Positions 19,153 to 29,500 of a stretch of 44,080 nt of DNA are shown here, piece after piece. How positions within the stretch are numbered: the stretch's first letter is position 1; every line of letters starts with the position of its first letter. Below the pieces are notes generated by a model. The model was not told the origin of the DNA. It did no database searches and saw nothing but the letters and a program-made list of their open reading frames with translations. The DNA comes from Paracamarosporium sp. OC-R06-R3 (Eukaryota; Ascomycota; Dothideomycetes; Pleosporales; Didymosphaeriaceae), in contig JACVRA010000467.1 in NCBI GenBank assembly GCA_019828545.1, positions 1 through 44,080 of the forward strand, in the 5' to 3' direction. The position numbers and the translations under genes were made by a program.

Positions 19153-21261
19153 TCAAAGCCTCACATCGCGCCCCTCGATCCTTTCCAGCTGCTTGCTCGT
19201 AAACGTCTCGTAAGTCTTCGTCTCAGGATCCAACCAAAACAACGCATCGCCCTGCTCCTCCACCGCTCGCGCATCAATGCCGTCTTTCTGGAATAGGTGC
19301 TTCTGCTGCTTATTGGTGCCCGTTGTATGCATCTGCTTCGTCAAGCGTATCCACAGCGGGACCGCGAAGCCCGGAAGATTCTTCCGTGCGTGCTCTGCAA
19401 TCGATCTAAGCGTCGATGCGGAAGGTAAAGTACCAGATTTCAAAATGATTGCAGCGCAGCCGGCGCGCCCGTCGTGATGCGGCACTTGCACGCCGTATAC
19501 ATTCGCTTCCTCGATCTCAGGATGCTTTCCCAGCGCATCTGCGACTTCTGCCGTTGAGACGTTCTCCGCTTTCCACCGGAACGTATCGCCGATGCGGTCG
19601 ATGAAGTACCACCGGCCTTCTTTGTCCCGCTTGATGAGGTCGCCTGAGCGGAAGTACGCGTCTCCTTTGCTTTTCACGTCGCGCAGGATCTTGGAAGACG
19701 TGGCTTTCGTGTTGCCCCAGTAGCCTTGGAACTTCTGGGATATGTTTGCTGCGTCGAGCTTGTAGAGGAACTCGCCGGACTCGTCCCAGTTGCAGACCTG
19801 GCAGAGACCGGTCTTGGGATCGCGCAGCGGTTCGGGGGGCGACGAGTCGGGATCCATGCGGATGACTGTAAGGGAAGAGCCCACAAGGAGATTACTTAGT
19901 GTGCCATTGCGTGCGAAAGCTCCTGCGCTGAAGCTGTTCGTCGACTTGTTGAATAATCCGCTTGGGGCTTCCGTTGCGCTGTAGAACTCGTAGATGGTCT
20001 TGATGCCGAAGCGGTCTTTGAAAGCGTCCCATACATCTGGCCGTAGCCCGTTGCCGAACGCAGCACGCACGTGGTGTTGTTTGTCGAGAGGAGAGGCCGG
20101 CGCGGAGTAGAGATAGCGGCAGGTCTCACCCACATACTGTATGATTGTAGCTTTGCTAGCTCTGACCTCGGGCCAAAAGGTCTTGTGGCTGAAGCGCTGT
20201 GATATACATATTGCGGCTCCAGCGCGCAATATGGGCCCGACCCCGAGTACTGAAGCAGCGCTGTGATAGAGAGGCATAGATGTGTAAAATATATCTGAAG
20301 GTGTGAGCCCCATCCAGCCTTGAGTAAATTTAGCGCCAAGCAAGGCTTTGCTCCAGGACATGATGGCAGCTTTGGGAAGACCTGTTGTTCCCGATGTGTA
20401 AATCAACATCGCCATGTCGCTTCCTTGTTGATTGCCACGTTCGGAGTCAGGAACACGGGTCGGTTGAAGCGAAAGGATATGACTCTCGAGACGCTTGTCG
20501 AAGAAGACAATCTCGAGCCTCTGGCGTTGCGGTTCTGAGGTGGTATCCTGAGCTTGAGGTTGTGAAGCAGTCCTACTAGCTTGTTTCTGGACCGATTTTG
20601 GAATTTGGCTCGGATCGCTATTGAAACCATATACCGCCTGATTATCTTGCTGTCCCGAGGTAGGAGGAACCGTTGCAAAACCGTGCTCTGCCATCACGCT
20701 CTCGCTGAACTTCTCCCTCCCATTCTTATCCACAAGCACTAGCCTCGCTGTACTGGTCCTGATGGTATGAAGTAACGGAGCGCCCGTAAGGTTGTAATTG
20801 ATGAAGGCTGGTTTCGCACCAATACTCCATAAACCGAACCACACCCATATGAACACCTCGCTGTTCACAAAGTCCATCGCAACGACTTCGTCCTTCTGTA
20901 CCCCTTTGCTCTTCAGCCATGTTCCATACTTAAGAACAATCTCATAGGCCTCCGCATAGCTCCACTTCTCTCCGGACGGTCCGGATATAATCCATGGACG
21001 ATGGCGATTCGGAGACTTGGCATGTGCTTCAAGCGTGTAGAATATATTGATGTTGTCGTTTCGCTCGGCCAGAAGAAGTTGAATTCGTGCAGAAATTAGA
21101 GAGGAAAGGAGCTCGTAATCGTAGGAAAGACCGTAGCGTGCGTTCAGGTAGGCGAGTCCTGCGCCGGCTGCGGCTGCGGGGAGGGCGAGTCCTGCGTAAC
21201 GGTGGGTTAGCTATGAGACGAATGCACCATGCGTCGCTGTCGGGAATAGCTTGCCTTGCAT
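19153..21261 (-). CDS. FATP-type very-long-chain acyl-CoA synthetase
   Basis: AMP-forming synthetase of the FATP/Fat1 branch: it activates long or very long fatty acids (or related acids) to CoA thioesters, at the ER, lipid body or peroxisome. Exon 2 (19153-21191) carries nearly the whole protein. The proposed exon 1 is only 7 nt (21255-21261, ATGCAAG), joined by a 63-nt intron with a GC donor (AAG|GCAAGC), branch GCTAAC and acceptor CGCAG. This gives 681 aa. Landmarks: a hydrophobic N-terminus (LALPAAAAGAGLAYL), ATP-binding LIYTSGTTGLPKA (about 266-278), IYEFYSATE, and the FATP/VLACS signature GDTFRWKAENVST (537-549). Residues 190-228 are a polar Gln/Ser insertion. The C-terminus RDVRL is at best a weak PTS1. 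Fat1 versus a Fat2/CefD1-like peroxisomal paralogue cannot be settled here. Confidence 0.9.
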
Positions 21262-22348
21262 GGCGATGCAAATACAGGGAATTGGGTATCAATGAGCAGA
21301 GAAGAAGAAGGGAAGCATTGTACAGTCGAATGAGCCGCGGTTGCGCGGTTCGGACGTCGTTCGCGCATACTGACACTTGCAGCTGGCAGATGCCGAGGCA
21401 CAACTGAGGTGGCGGTCTGTGCGTTTTCTGGGGAAGATCTGCTAGCTTAGCCTAAGTTGAGTGCCTTCCCCTCGCTAATGTGCTCTTGGTATCCGTTGTC
21501 GATGCGATGTGTTGTGACTAGATGTTGTTTCTGGACACTGACCGAGGAAGTAGACAGATGCGGCACAGCTACCCGTACCACCTCAACTGTTGCTTACTCG
21601 GCATCAAGAGCCTGTGTGGCCTACCTACCTAGATAGCCAACCTCCTTAGCCACTGATACTCCATACCTGGTCCGGCCCGTTCCCGCGACTGCTTGTAGTT
21701 TAATGGTATTATAATTAGTCGCTCTCTGGGACCCGCCAGCGGTCGAAGCAGATGAGGATCGTGCAAAACAATCTTAATATCAGACAGAAGTCTGCACCTC
21801 AAAAGCTACTCGAACGTACTCGATGTCAACGGGAAAATCGTGAAACAGATGTACAAGAGATGTGCAGTTGCGTGGCGAAAATGAACTTAGTAGAAGTGAA
21901 ACTTTGGAATATGGTTGGAGTCGTTGCATCGGACATGGTGATGGCGTCCATGGACTAGTCTATCGATCTGTTATAGATCGAGCATCCTTGGTGGACAGTT
22001 TCTAGTCAAGACTGACTTTCACCGATCAAATTATCTTCGTGTGTGTGTTCTATATCGCCGACGAAGCTTCTGTGCCGAGAGTTGATGGGGCCTGATAGCT
22101 TCCAGAATCACAAGGATGATATGCATGGCGACCTAGGCGTGAATAGTATTTGTTACAAAAGCTGATTCGTGACAGGTGTCGTTGGTGATAAGCCCGAACA
22201 AGGATTACTGCTTCAGCCTGCATCGCGATTGGATGCCCACACGATATTTACCCCTCTTTTATTGTTTGCCTGCAATTGCCTACAAATATCTCTACATGTT
22301 TACCTTACCTTCTCAGCACTGATCAGTGGCCACAGTTCAGGTTTTCAA
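21262..22348. promoter_or_regulatory. divergent intergenic region, acyl-CoA synthetase / gasdermin-like gene
   Basis: About 1.1 kb between two divergent start codons, so it carries both promoters. ORFs in it (21752-21958 and others) lack features. A direct CCTACCTACCTAGATAG run lies near 21619. No clear TATA for either gene is seen. Confidence 0.45.
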
Positions 22349-23230
22349 ATGGCGAACGTGAAGAAAACCTATTTCCTCTGTCCGTCCTTTGACTATCCTC
22401 CACCACCAGCAGGCCCTATACAGCTTGGCAGCATCCTCTCCGGTCCATTCTCGTTGGACAGGCCTTTGACATCAAAAGACACGGTGGTCCAAGTCCCTCC
22501 AGAATCAACCTTCACAACTAGGAAAACCGAATGGAAGTCAACGTTAAGCAAGGGAAAATCTGGCTCCGTCGGATTGTTCGCCAAATTCCTTCAGCTGGTG
22601 GTTGGCATCGGTGTGGAAGCAAATGTAGAATGGGAGAACGCGGACCTGAGCGAAGTCAACATCGAGAAGTTGGAGACAACTTACTTCAATCCTATGGATA
22701 CGGAGGGGTATCTGGAGAGCGCACTGAAGGCGCCTAACGTGAAGCGATTTATCGAGAAGAGCAGGATTCGTAAACCTGTGTATATGGTGACCGGATTGAA
22801 AATCGCTTGTGGTGGGAGGTATAACACGAGCAAGGCAGCAGCACAAGGGTTGATGTTTGGTCTTAGTTTAGACGGCACGGCGCTGTCTACTCCCATAAAG
22901 GTCGGTCCTCAGACCGAAAGACGCACGGAGAAGGCAGAGGACACAAGTTGGAAAGCAAGCGACGATTTTGTCTTCGCCTATCGCCTGAGTAAGATCAATC
23001 TAAAGAAGAAGACGGGGGAGGTCAAAGAGACTGAGTACATCAAAGGGGCATTGTATGAACATGGTCTCGACGGACACAGGCAAGGGAACGTGGGCTATGA
23101 GCTTGACAATGTCGCAGGAGATGAGTTCGTAGAACATGACGAGCTCAAGGACAGTCTTCTGGAAGTCACAGATGAGGATGAGGAGTACAGCTGCATTGTT
23201 CCTCGACAGGCCACCCGAAGTCATGGGTGA
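22349..23230 (+). CDS. gasdermin-like pore-forming cell-death protein (putative)
   Basis: A single-exon protein of 293 aa from the ATG at 22349; the longer frame upstream has no ATG. It shows the gasdermin N-domain pattern: an N-terminal strand/helix part, SGKSGSVGLFAKFLQ-like amphipathic segment, GIGVEANVEW, a helical middle (GYLESALKAPNVKRFIEKS), then the paired strands PVYMVTGLKIACGG and DDFVFAYRLSKINL that correspond to the YVVTEVL-type and AFRV-type strands of gasdermins. From about residue 236 a 58-residue tail, very acidic (DEFVEHDELKD, TDEDEEY), looks like a removable inhibitory segment. Size, tail and tail-to-tail pairing with a subtilisin gene match het-Q1/het-Q2 of Podospora, where the protease cleaves the C-terminus to release a membrane-permeabilising form. 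The family call rests on pattern and context, not on an alignment. Confidence 0.62.
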   Translation: MANVKKTYFLCPSFDYPPPPAGPIQLGSILSGPFSLDRPLTSKDTVVQVPPESTFTTRKTEWKSTLSKGKSGSVGLFAKFLQLVVGIGVEANVEWENADLSEVNIEKLETTYFNPMDTEGYLESALKAPNVKRFIEKSRIRKPVYMVTGLKIACGGRYNTSKAAAQGLMFGLSLDGTALSTPIKVGPQTERRTEKAEDTSWKASDDFVFAYRLSKINLKKKTGEVKETEYIKGALYEHGLDGHRQGNVGYELDNVAGDEFVEHDELKDSLLEVTDEDEEYSCIVPRQATRSHG

Positions 23231-23261
23231 GCGCAGTATGCATTTCCTGTGGTATCGTGAC

Positions 23262-23267
23262 AATAAA
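23262..23267 (+). terminator. AATAAA poly(A) signal of the gasdermin-like gene
   Basis: A canonical AATAAA 32 nt after the stop codon. It lies within the 70-bp gap before the convergent protease gene, so the two 3' UTRs almost certainly overlap. Confidence 0.5.
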
Positions 23268-23300
23268 AGAAGGACGCAGTATATACAGTAAAGTAGACAA

Positions 23301-26228
23301 TCACCCTAGAGCTTTTTTAATGCTAGCGCTGGCTGACACGATGCCATATTCGAAAAGTCCCCAAGGGGCAAGGTAATCATATTCATCCCTTCGCGCAACC
23401 ATAAGTCGAAAGATAGCGCGCATGCCTCCACAAGTTTTTAATTGTCGTAAGATTTCGTGGTCGTCTGGCATCTTTTGTCTGGTCCACTCTAGGATGAAAG
23501 CTGCAATTGCAGCAGCGACCGGAGTCGCAAAGGAGGTTCCGCTTTTCCTTTTCCTCGTGTCGTTCAACCACGCTGATTCCACCGCTACGCCAACAATGCT
23601 AAAGTTTTCGCAATGCGGCAAGGGCGATGGGTTGAAAAGCGATTTGTTCCCGCTGCCGTCCGTGGAGTGAATACATATCACTCGTTCATGTCTCGCTGGG
23701 TAAGCACGTTCGTAATTCCCTCCGTGGTTAGCCGCCGCTGCAAAAACAAGACAGCCAGCCTGATCGATGGCAATATCAATGGCAGGTATCCGCTTAGGAA
23801 AACCAAAGGACATTGTGATAATATCTACTTTCCATTGATGTGCAGCCCAAGTAATTGCCTTGCATCGGTCAGCATAGAACACACAACTTCGCGGGGAGAT
23901 GCGTACTTCTGCAACGCAATCGGTGTCGATAGATTTCCCGTCTTTCGTGACTTTTGCAACGTAGATATCTGCCTCTGCAGCAACGTCCAGTATAATGCCT
24001 GCGACGTGTGTTCCGTGGCCGTGCTCATCGCCGCTGCCCCAGTCTTCGACACCGTTCTTTCCATCTACCCAACTTCTGATATCCTTCACACTCTCTTCAC
24101 ATGCTACTATATCATTATGCCGAAGGTCGATGCCAGTGTCTAGAATCGCTATCTTGATTCGTGGCCCACTCACGTTGTCAATTTGATCTGTGATGCGCCT
24201 AAGGCTCTCAAACCAGTTGTCAGTTTGTGCTGCTGCTGCAGAGTTTACGTCTTCGGAGTAATGGTCATCGAAAAGGCTGAAACCGGGGCCACGATTAGAG
24301 AAAATTTGGTCATCATCTTGTATTGGTGATTTCGACTGCTTTCTGTGCAGCGGAGATCTGGATCTTCTGTGGAGGAACCCCCCGCTGGCGATTGTAGTGT
24401 CTATGTGCTTCGTGAAATCGCCTACACCAGAAATGGTATCCGTATCATGAATCTGTAACACAGGCACGCTCTGGCCTGGAGGGTTTTCCACGAGATCTAC
24501 CACTTGTTGTTGTAAAGCTTTGTGGTCAGCTGGGGTGGACAATGAACCAACTTCGCCCTTAAGGGTTAGGCGATTTGACGCAATGTCATTATCCATTTGT
24601 ATCCGCTCACCGTACCCTGCCACATCCATCTCTCGGGCCTCCGTGTCGAGATGTTCGATATCGACCGTATCTTGGAAGCCTGCCTCTAGTTCGATCTCCA
24701 AAGGCAAGACGATCTCCTGATAGATTTGATGTCGAGCCTCTTCTATATCGTCGAGCTCTTCCAGGTCGTTCGCAAAGTTGTCATCTAAGCATTTCTCTAT
24801 TGCTTTCCGATATCGAAAGTGCAGGTTCGGTTTGTGTCTTTTATAAGCTTCGTCGGCAGCAAAGTAATCGGCATTGTGTTCGATTTCCGCGAATTTATTG
24901 TTTGTGTACGAGTGAATCGACTGTTTCAGACTGAGCTCGAGAAGCATGATTCCCAGGTTCAGAATGTTTGGATTTGCATGGAGCTGGTTGAAGGCGTCAT
25001 CATCGTCAGAGTCTTCTTCTCCGGAGGCATGCCGAGAGACCAAGAATGGTCGCAAAGGGAAAATGTTGCCTTGTCGAATGAAGACAATATTTTCAAGCTT
25101 CCAATCTTCCAGCCATGAGCTTTTGTATAGATGGAGAAGGGTGTGACCAAGTATGACAGCTAGAATCAATTTCGTTTCTTCGGTTATAACAGAATGCGTG
25201 CCACGAGAAAGTGATCTTAACGATACTGCCGATATGAGATCTTCTGGCGCGTACACTGACCGACTTTTGTTTTCAATATACATCGAATCTCCCTCGGCGA
25301 TAAAGTGTAGTCTAATGCGCGATTGCTGAGCATTCTGCAGAGGATCACAGAGATGCATAACTGGTCGGCGCTTCTTTTGAGATGGTTTGGTTGTCGCCAA
25401 AGCGTCTAAATCGCAGTCTGCCCACTTCACTTTTCGCGTCTTGGCCAGCTTCTCCGGCGGGCTTGATTATCAGAGATATCATTCATAAATAAAGCTTCAA
25501 GATATAACTCACTCTGTCATTGAAATCTTCAATTTCACTTCCTGTCCACTCGAAATGTCCCCATTCAGGCAGACAATAGTATCCATCTCGAGGATAACTG
25601 AGCTTCGATGCGTAAGCAGCGCTAGGCGCGTTAAGAATCTACTGCAGTTGACGCATTTCTCTGCAGTTGCCAAGAAAGCCTTGAGTAGCTCGTTGTTAAC
25701 TCTCCATATATCGTAATTTGGGCCCTTCCTCTTCGATTTCCTCGTAGGAAGGTTGTCCTCGCCTCCTAAATCCACATGCTGGTCAAGCTCATCATTACAA
25801 GATAGGATAGCTTCTAGAACGGAGTGAGCACTGTATTCCGTAAGATCCAGTAAATTGGCCCAGCTCTCCGTCTGTTCTTGGTTCTTTTCTTGTACAAAGC
25901 GATCCCGCAGCGCGCGTAGACCGCCATAAGGCTCGTCATCAGATATTTCGCTTTCAGGGAGGGTTTCGTTTAGCTTATCGAGCACATTGACGATGGCAGC
26001 AAGCGCGAGCGATGTATTTCTTTGATTCTTCAGGTAAATGAGACTCTCGTGAAGCGCAAGTGATTCGGTGTCGATGTAAAGAAGATCGTTGCACAATGCT
26101 CTCTCAGCCTTCTTATCCACCTGGCGCCTGCGAGCTTTCACAACCTGTCTGAGCGCGCCGTCGGGCGCCAGTAACTTTAAGAGCAACAAGAGCTTCTCTC
26201 GCGCATCGTAGTTGCGTGCGACCGCCAT
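23301..26228 (-). CDS. DUF7580-subtilisin (S8) protease, HET-Q2-like
   Basis: Large cytosolic serine protease of the type encoded next to fungal gasdermins. Exons: 25513-26228, 23907-25461 and 23301-23858. The second intron (23859-23906, 48 nt) is in frame and stop-free, and was recognised because its removal restores VAEAITWA. The result is 942 aa. Residues 1 to about 430 are a helical fungal domain followed by DUF7580 features (LLHLYKSSWLEDWKLENIVF, PFLVSRH, NILNLGIMLLEL). A linker of about 240 residues precedes the S8 domain. It has a complete triad: Asp680 (AILDTGID), His721 (EHGHGTHVAG) and Ser866 (SGTSFATPVAAA), plus oxyanion Asn801 (AAANHGG). There is no signal peptide, so it should act inside the cell. 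It is convergent with the gasdermin-like gene and divergent from the NLR-like gene. The likely substrate is the gasdermin-like neighbour (inference). Confidence 0.85.
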
Positions 26229-26563
26229 AAGTCAGATGAACGAGATTAGCTACTGAGTTGGCACTAGACGGAAGGCATGTTTGTGGGGGTTGTCTCCTCA
26301 CCACATCATTTAGTAATCCCCAGCTGGAACCTCTCAATATCTTGGGCGCGCCCACAATATATATTCGAGCTCTTATTGGTGGCATGTCTCTTACACGCAT
26401 ACATGTCGCGTTAGTGGGACGCAGGTCGCCACGTTCGGCTTACGCCCAGTTCCAGGCGAAAACCGTCTCATCACACATACACTGATATCCGCAACTTAAT
26501 CCCGGATTGTCATAGTGGGTGTCCTAGGAGCAAGTGACTTTCACGACACCTTCACGCGTAGCG
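26229..26563. promoter_or_regulatory. 335-bp divergent promoter, protease / NLR-like gene
   Basis: The only space between the two divergent start codons. It holds a TATATAT stretch at about 26357-26364 and an ATTGG (CCAAT on the minus strand, 26375-26379), placed about 150 bp upstream of the protease start. A shared promoter would co-express protease and sensor-like gene. Confidence 0.5.
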
Positions 26564-29500
26564 ATGTCCCTAGCAGTGGATATGTCTGACACTTCTTCAA
26601 CGGAAGTCACAATCGCTGGACAGGCGCGCCGCTGCCACGATCTGTACGTCAAATGTCTCTATCTTGCAAGCGATTCACCGAATGACGAGTTTAAAAATAC
26701 CTCACAAGAAGATCAAGCTTCTGAAAGCCGGTTCGATGGGCGTCCTACGAATCCTAGCAAAGGGCCGTCTCTCTCCAATATCTTGAAAAATGAAGCAGGG
26801 CGATTCAACATCTGGACAGCAAATATTGGCGTGTTCGCCGAACTCAAGCTTTCTATGGACTACCGCTTACGAGACGCACCTGACATCCATACACTGGTCG
26901 TTGAATTGTTAGATGCCCTTGTGGGGAATCTGTGTCACCTTGAAAAGCTTCTCGCCAGGGAAGCGAATATTGGAGATGAAAGCTCTTTCTATGCAAATGC
27001 CGATGCTTCTGTTGTAAAACAGAACACCCGATCTATAGATGGGCTGGAAGACGTCGGGCATGCTGTCACTGCCGTGAACAATAATGTAAGCCGTCTACAT
27101 CGGTTGTCCAACGCAATACACCGGGCAGGAGCCGACACTCGAAATATTCGAGCCACAAAATTCGTGTTGAGAGACGAAGAAGGAAACGATATCGACGCAG
27201 CTTATGAGACTTTTGCGCTTGGGCAATGTCAGAGACTATTCCCGACTGGAGACGGCAATCTGCTTCAACGCCTCGCCACGACTATGCTTAGTCGGCGCAA
27301 ACGACTTTCGTACGGACGCGAGCGACAAGTGAAGCTTGCCATCAATACACAGCGTCCCGAGAAGAAGCTTATAACAAAGGTGCACAAAACCAAAACTCCA
27401 ACACCCTCAGAAATTCAAGTGCAGCCTATCCGCCAACAAACCGACAAATCGGTGACTGCGTCAAACACACATTCTACGCGAACAACAGACACGGCTGCGA
27501 CTCCTCTACCCATTCAGAAAATGCAAGCTCCGTCTGTCATATCTCGATTATCGTCTGCGCAAAGTGTTAGGCTAGGCGACGAAACAAAGCGATTATTCCC
27601 ACTACCTCCTATCGCAAAAGATTCCTCGGACGTTGTATGCCCTTATTGTAGCTTGGTTCTACCAACGCAACGCCTGAAGGACGGCAAATGGTGGCGGTGA
27701 GTGAGGTCTTCCTCGACAATAGCTAGAATAACATGGGCTAACCGTGTAGACATCATGTCCTGCATGATCTCAAACCATACGTTTGTCTAGAAGAGGATTG
27801 CCAAAATGTGGAAACCTTGTTCGGTGACGAAAAGTCCTGGATCAGACACATTCGCACGGAACATCGCCAGCAATGGCGATGTTCCATCAGAAAGCATCGG
27901 ACCGCTGGCCCCACAACATTTAATACAAAGCAAGACTTTGAGCATCACATGAAAGAGGAGCACGCAAAAGCATTTCCAGAACACCAAATATCATCATTGT
28001 CTGAAGCAAATGCGCGACCAACTGGTCCAACCTTCACAGTCTGTCCATTGTGTGCGCCGGAAAAGACGTCAAACTTAGAGACAGGGCAAGGCGAGGCACC
28101 TAGTCCCATGGAAAAACATATCAGTGACGACTTGCTACATCTAGCACTTCTTTCCCTGCCTTGGGTTGATACAGGAGATGGAGAGGGGCTCAGCGATAGG
28201 AACGTGAGATCCGAAACACGGGAGACCATAAAGGACTTCCAGGATAAGGATCCCTGGCAAGAACAGGACTTTCCTCCTTCAGGCTCCTTTCCGCCTCTTG
28301 ATGACTCCTGTGACTTTATTTCCGAAACTTTGTCGGCGAACACGGACAGACAACAAGAGTGGGGCGGGATACTAGGCTTACCTACGTCTTCTACGGTCGA
28401 CTATGACCCGGTTTTACGACCGTTCTTAATCCCTTCGGATTGGTTCAAAGGTACATTGGATCGAACGACATGAATGTTAGTTACATCACTAACTTGCGAA
28501 GGATATATTGACTCACGTCCCTACCCTGAAGAGGTTTTCGGGTTCCCATCTCCCTCTCCAAGGGATTGTTCCTGGTTGCTACGACTTCCTCCATACGCAT
28601 GGTGGAAACAGAGAAATAGAGGTGTTCTCTTGCTATATGGAGGCATGGGTGTTGGGAAATCCGTACTTTTGGAATATGCTTTGCATCTAGCTCGAAAGCA
28701 GTCCAGCCACTCAAGGTCACTTGTGTTGCCATTGCGCTGTGGAAGTATAGCTACGCGGCAGCTTCAGCTTCTGGACCTCTTCGTACAACTACAATACGAA
28801 CTCACTACTAATATGGGGGAGTTTCCTCGCGTGTCGGATCTGATCAAAAACTCCCGTTCTTCGAGCGCCCCTAGAGAGCTGGCTAGAGACCTTCTTCTTA
28901 TCGGACTGAGTAGTTGCGACATCCAACTTTTTATCGATTTAAACGATCAGCAACGGACCTTAGGAATAGACTTGCTATCTTGGTTGCGCGACATCTGCCT
29001 CGATTTCGGGCCAAAAGCACGTATGCGAATCATGATAGCTTCTCGCTTTCATGGCCTTGTCCAAGAAAGTGGGTTTGCCTGGAAGAGAATTCTAGTGCAT
29101 GCTTGTACAGTAGAAGGAATAAAGGATCTCGTGGAAGATTCAAAAGCCTTCTCACTCTCCCAAGAGACGAAGCGCGATATTATCTCCCATTCATGGGGCA
29201 ATATTTTGTGGGCAAACATCGCCTTGACACGACCGCTGAGGCACGTCCAAAATGTCATGGACAATCATTTCCGATCGTCCCATGTCGAGTTTAGAGATAA
29301 AAAGAGTCTGAGCTGGCGAGCTTTTGTCTACGCATGGGTGTTATATGCGCCTGCAGCTCTGACAGTCCAACAATTCGCTGCGATATTCGTCCTGGGAGAG
29401 TACATATACCACGGTGTCAAAACTTCTCTGGCTCCCTTGACGATCGAATACCAGATCGAATACATCGTAGAATCATTGACACGAGGTCTGGTTCATCTTG

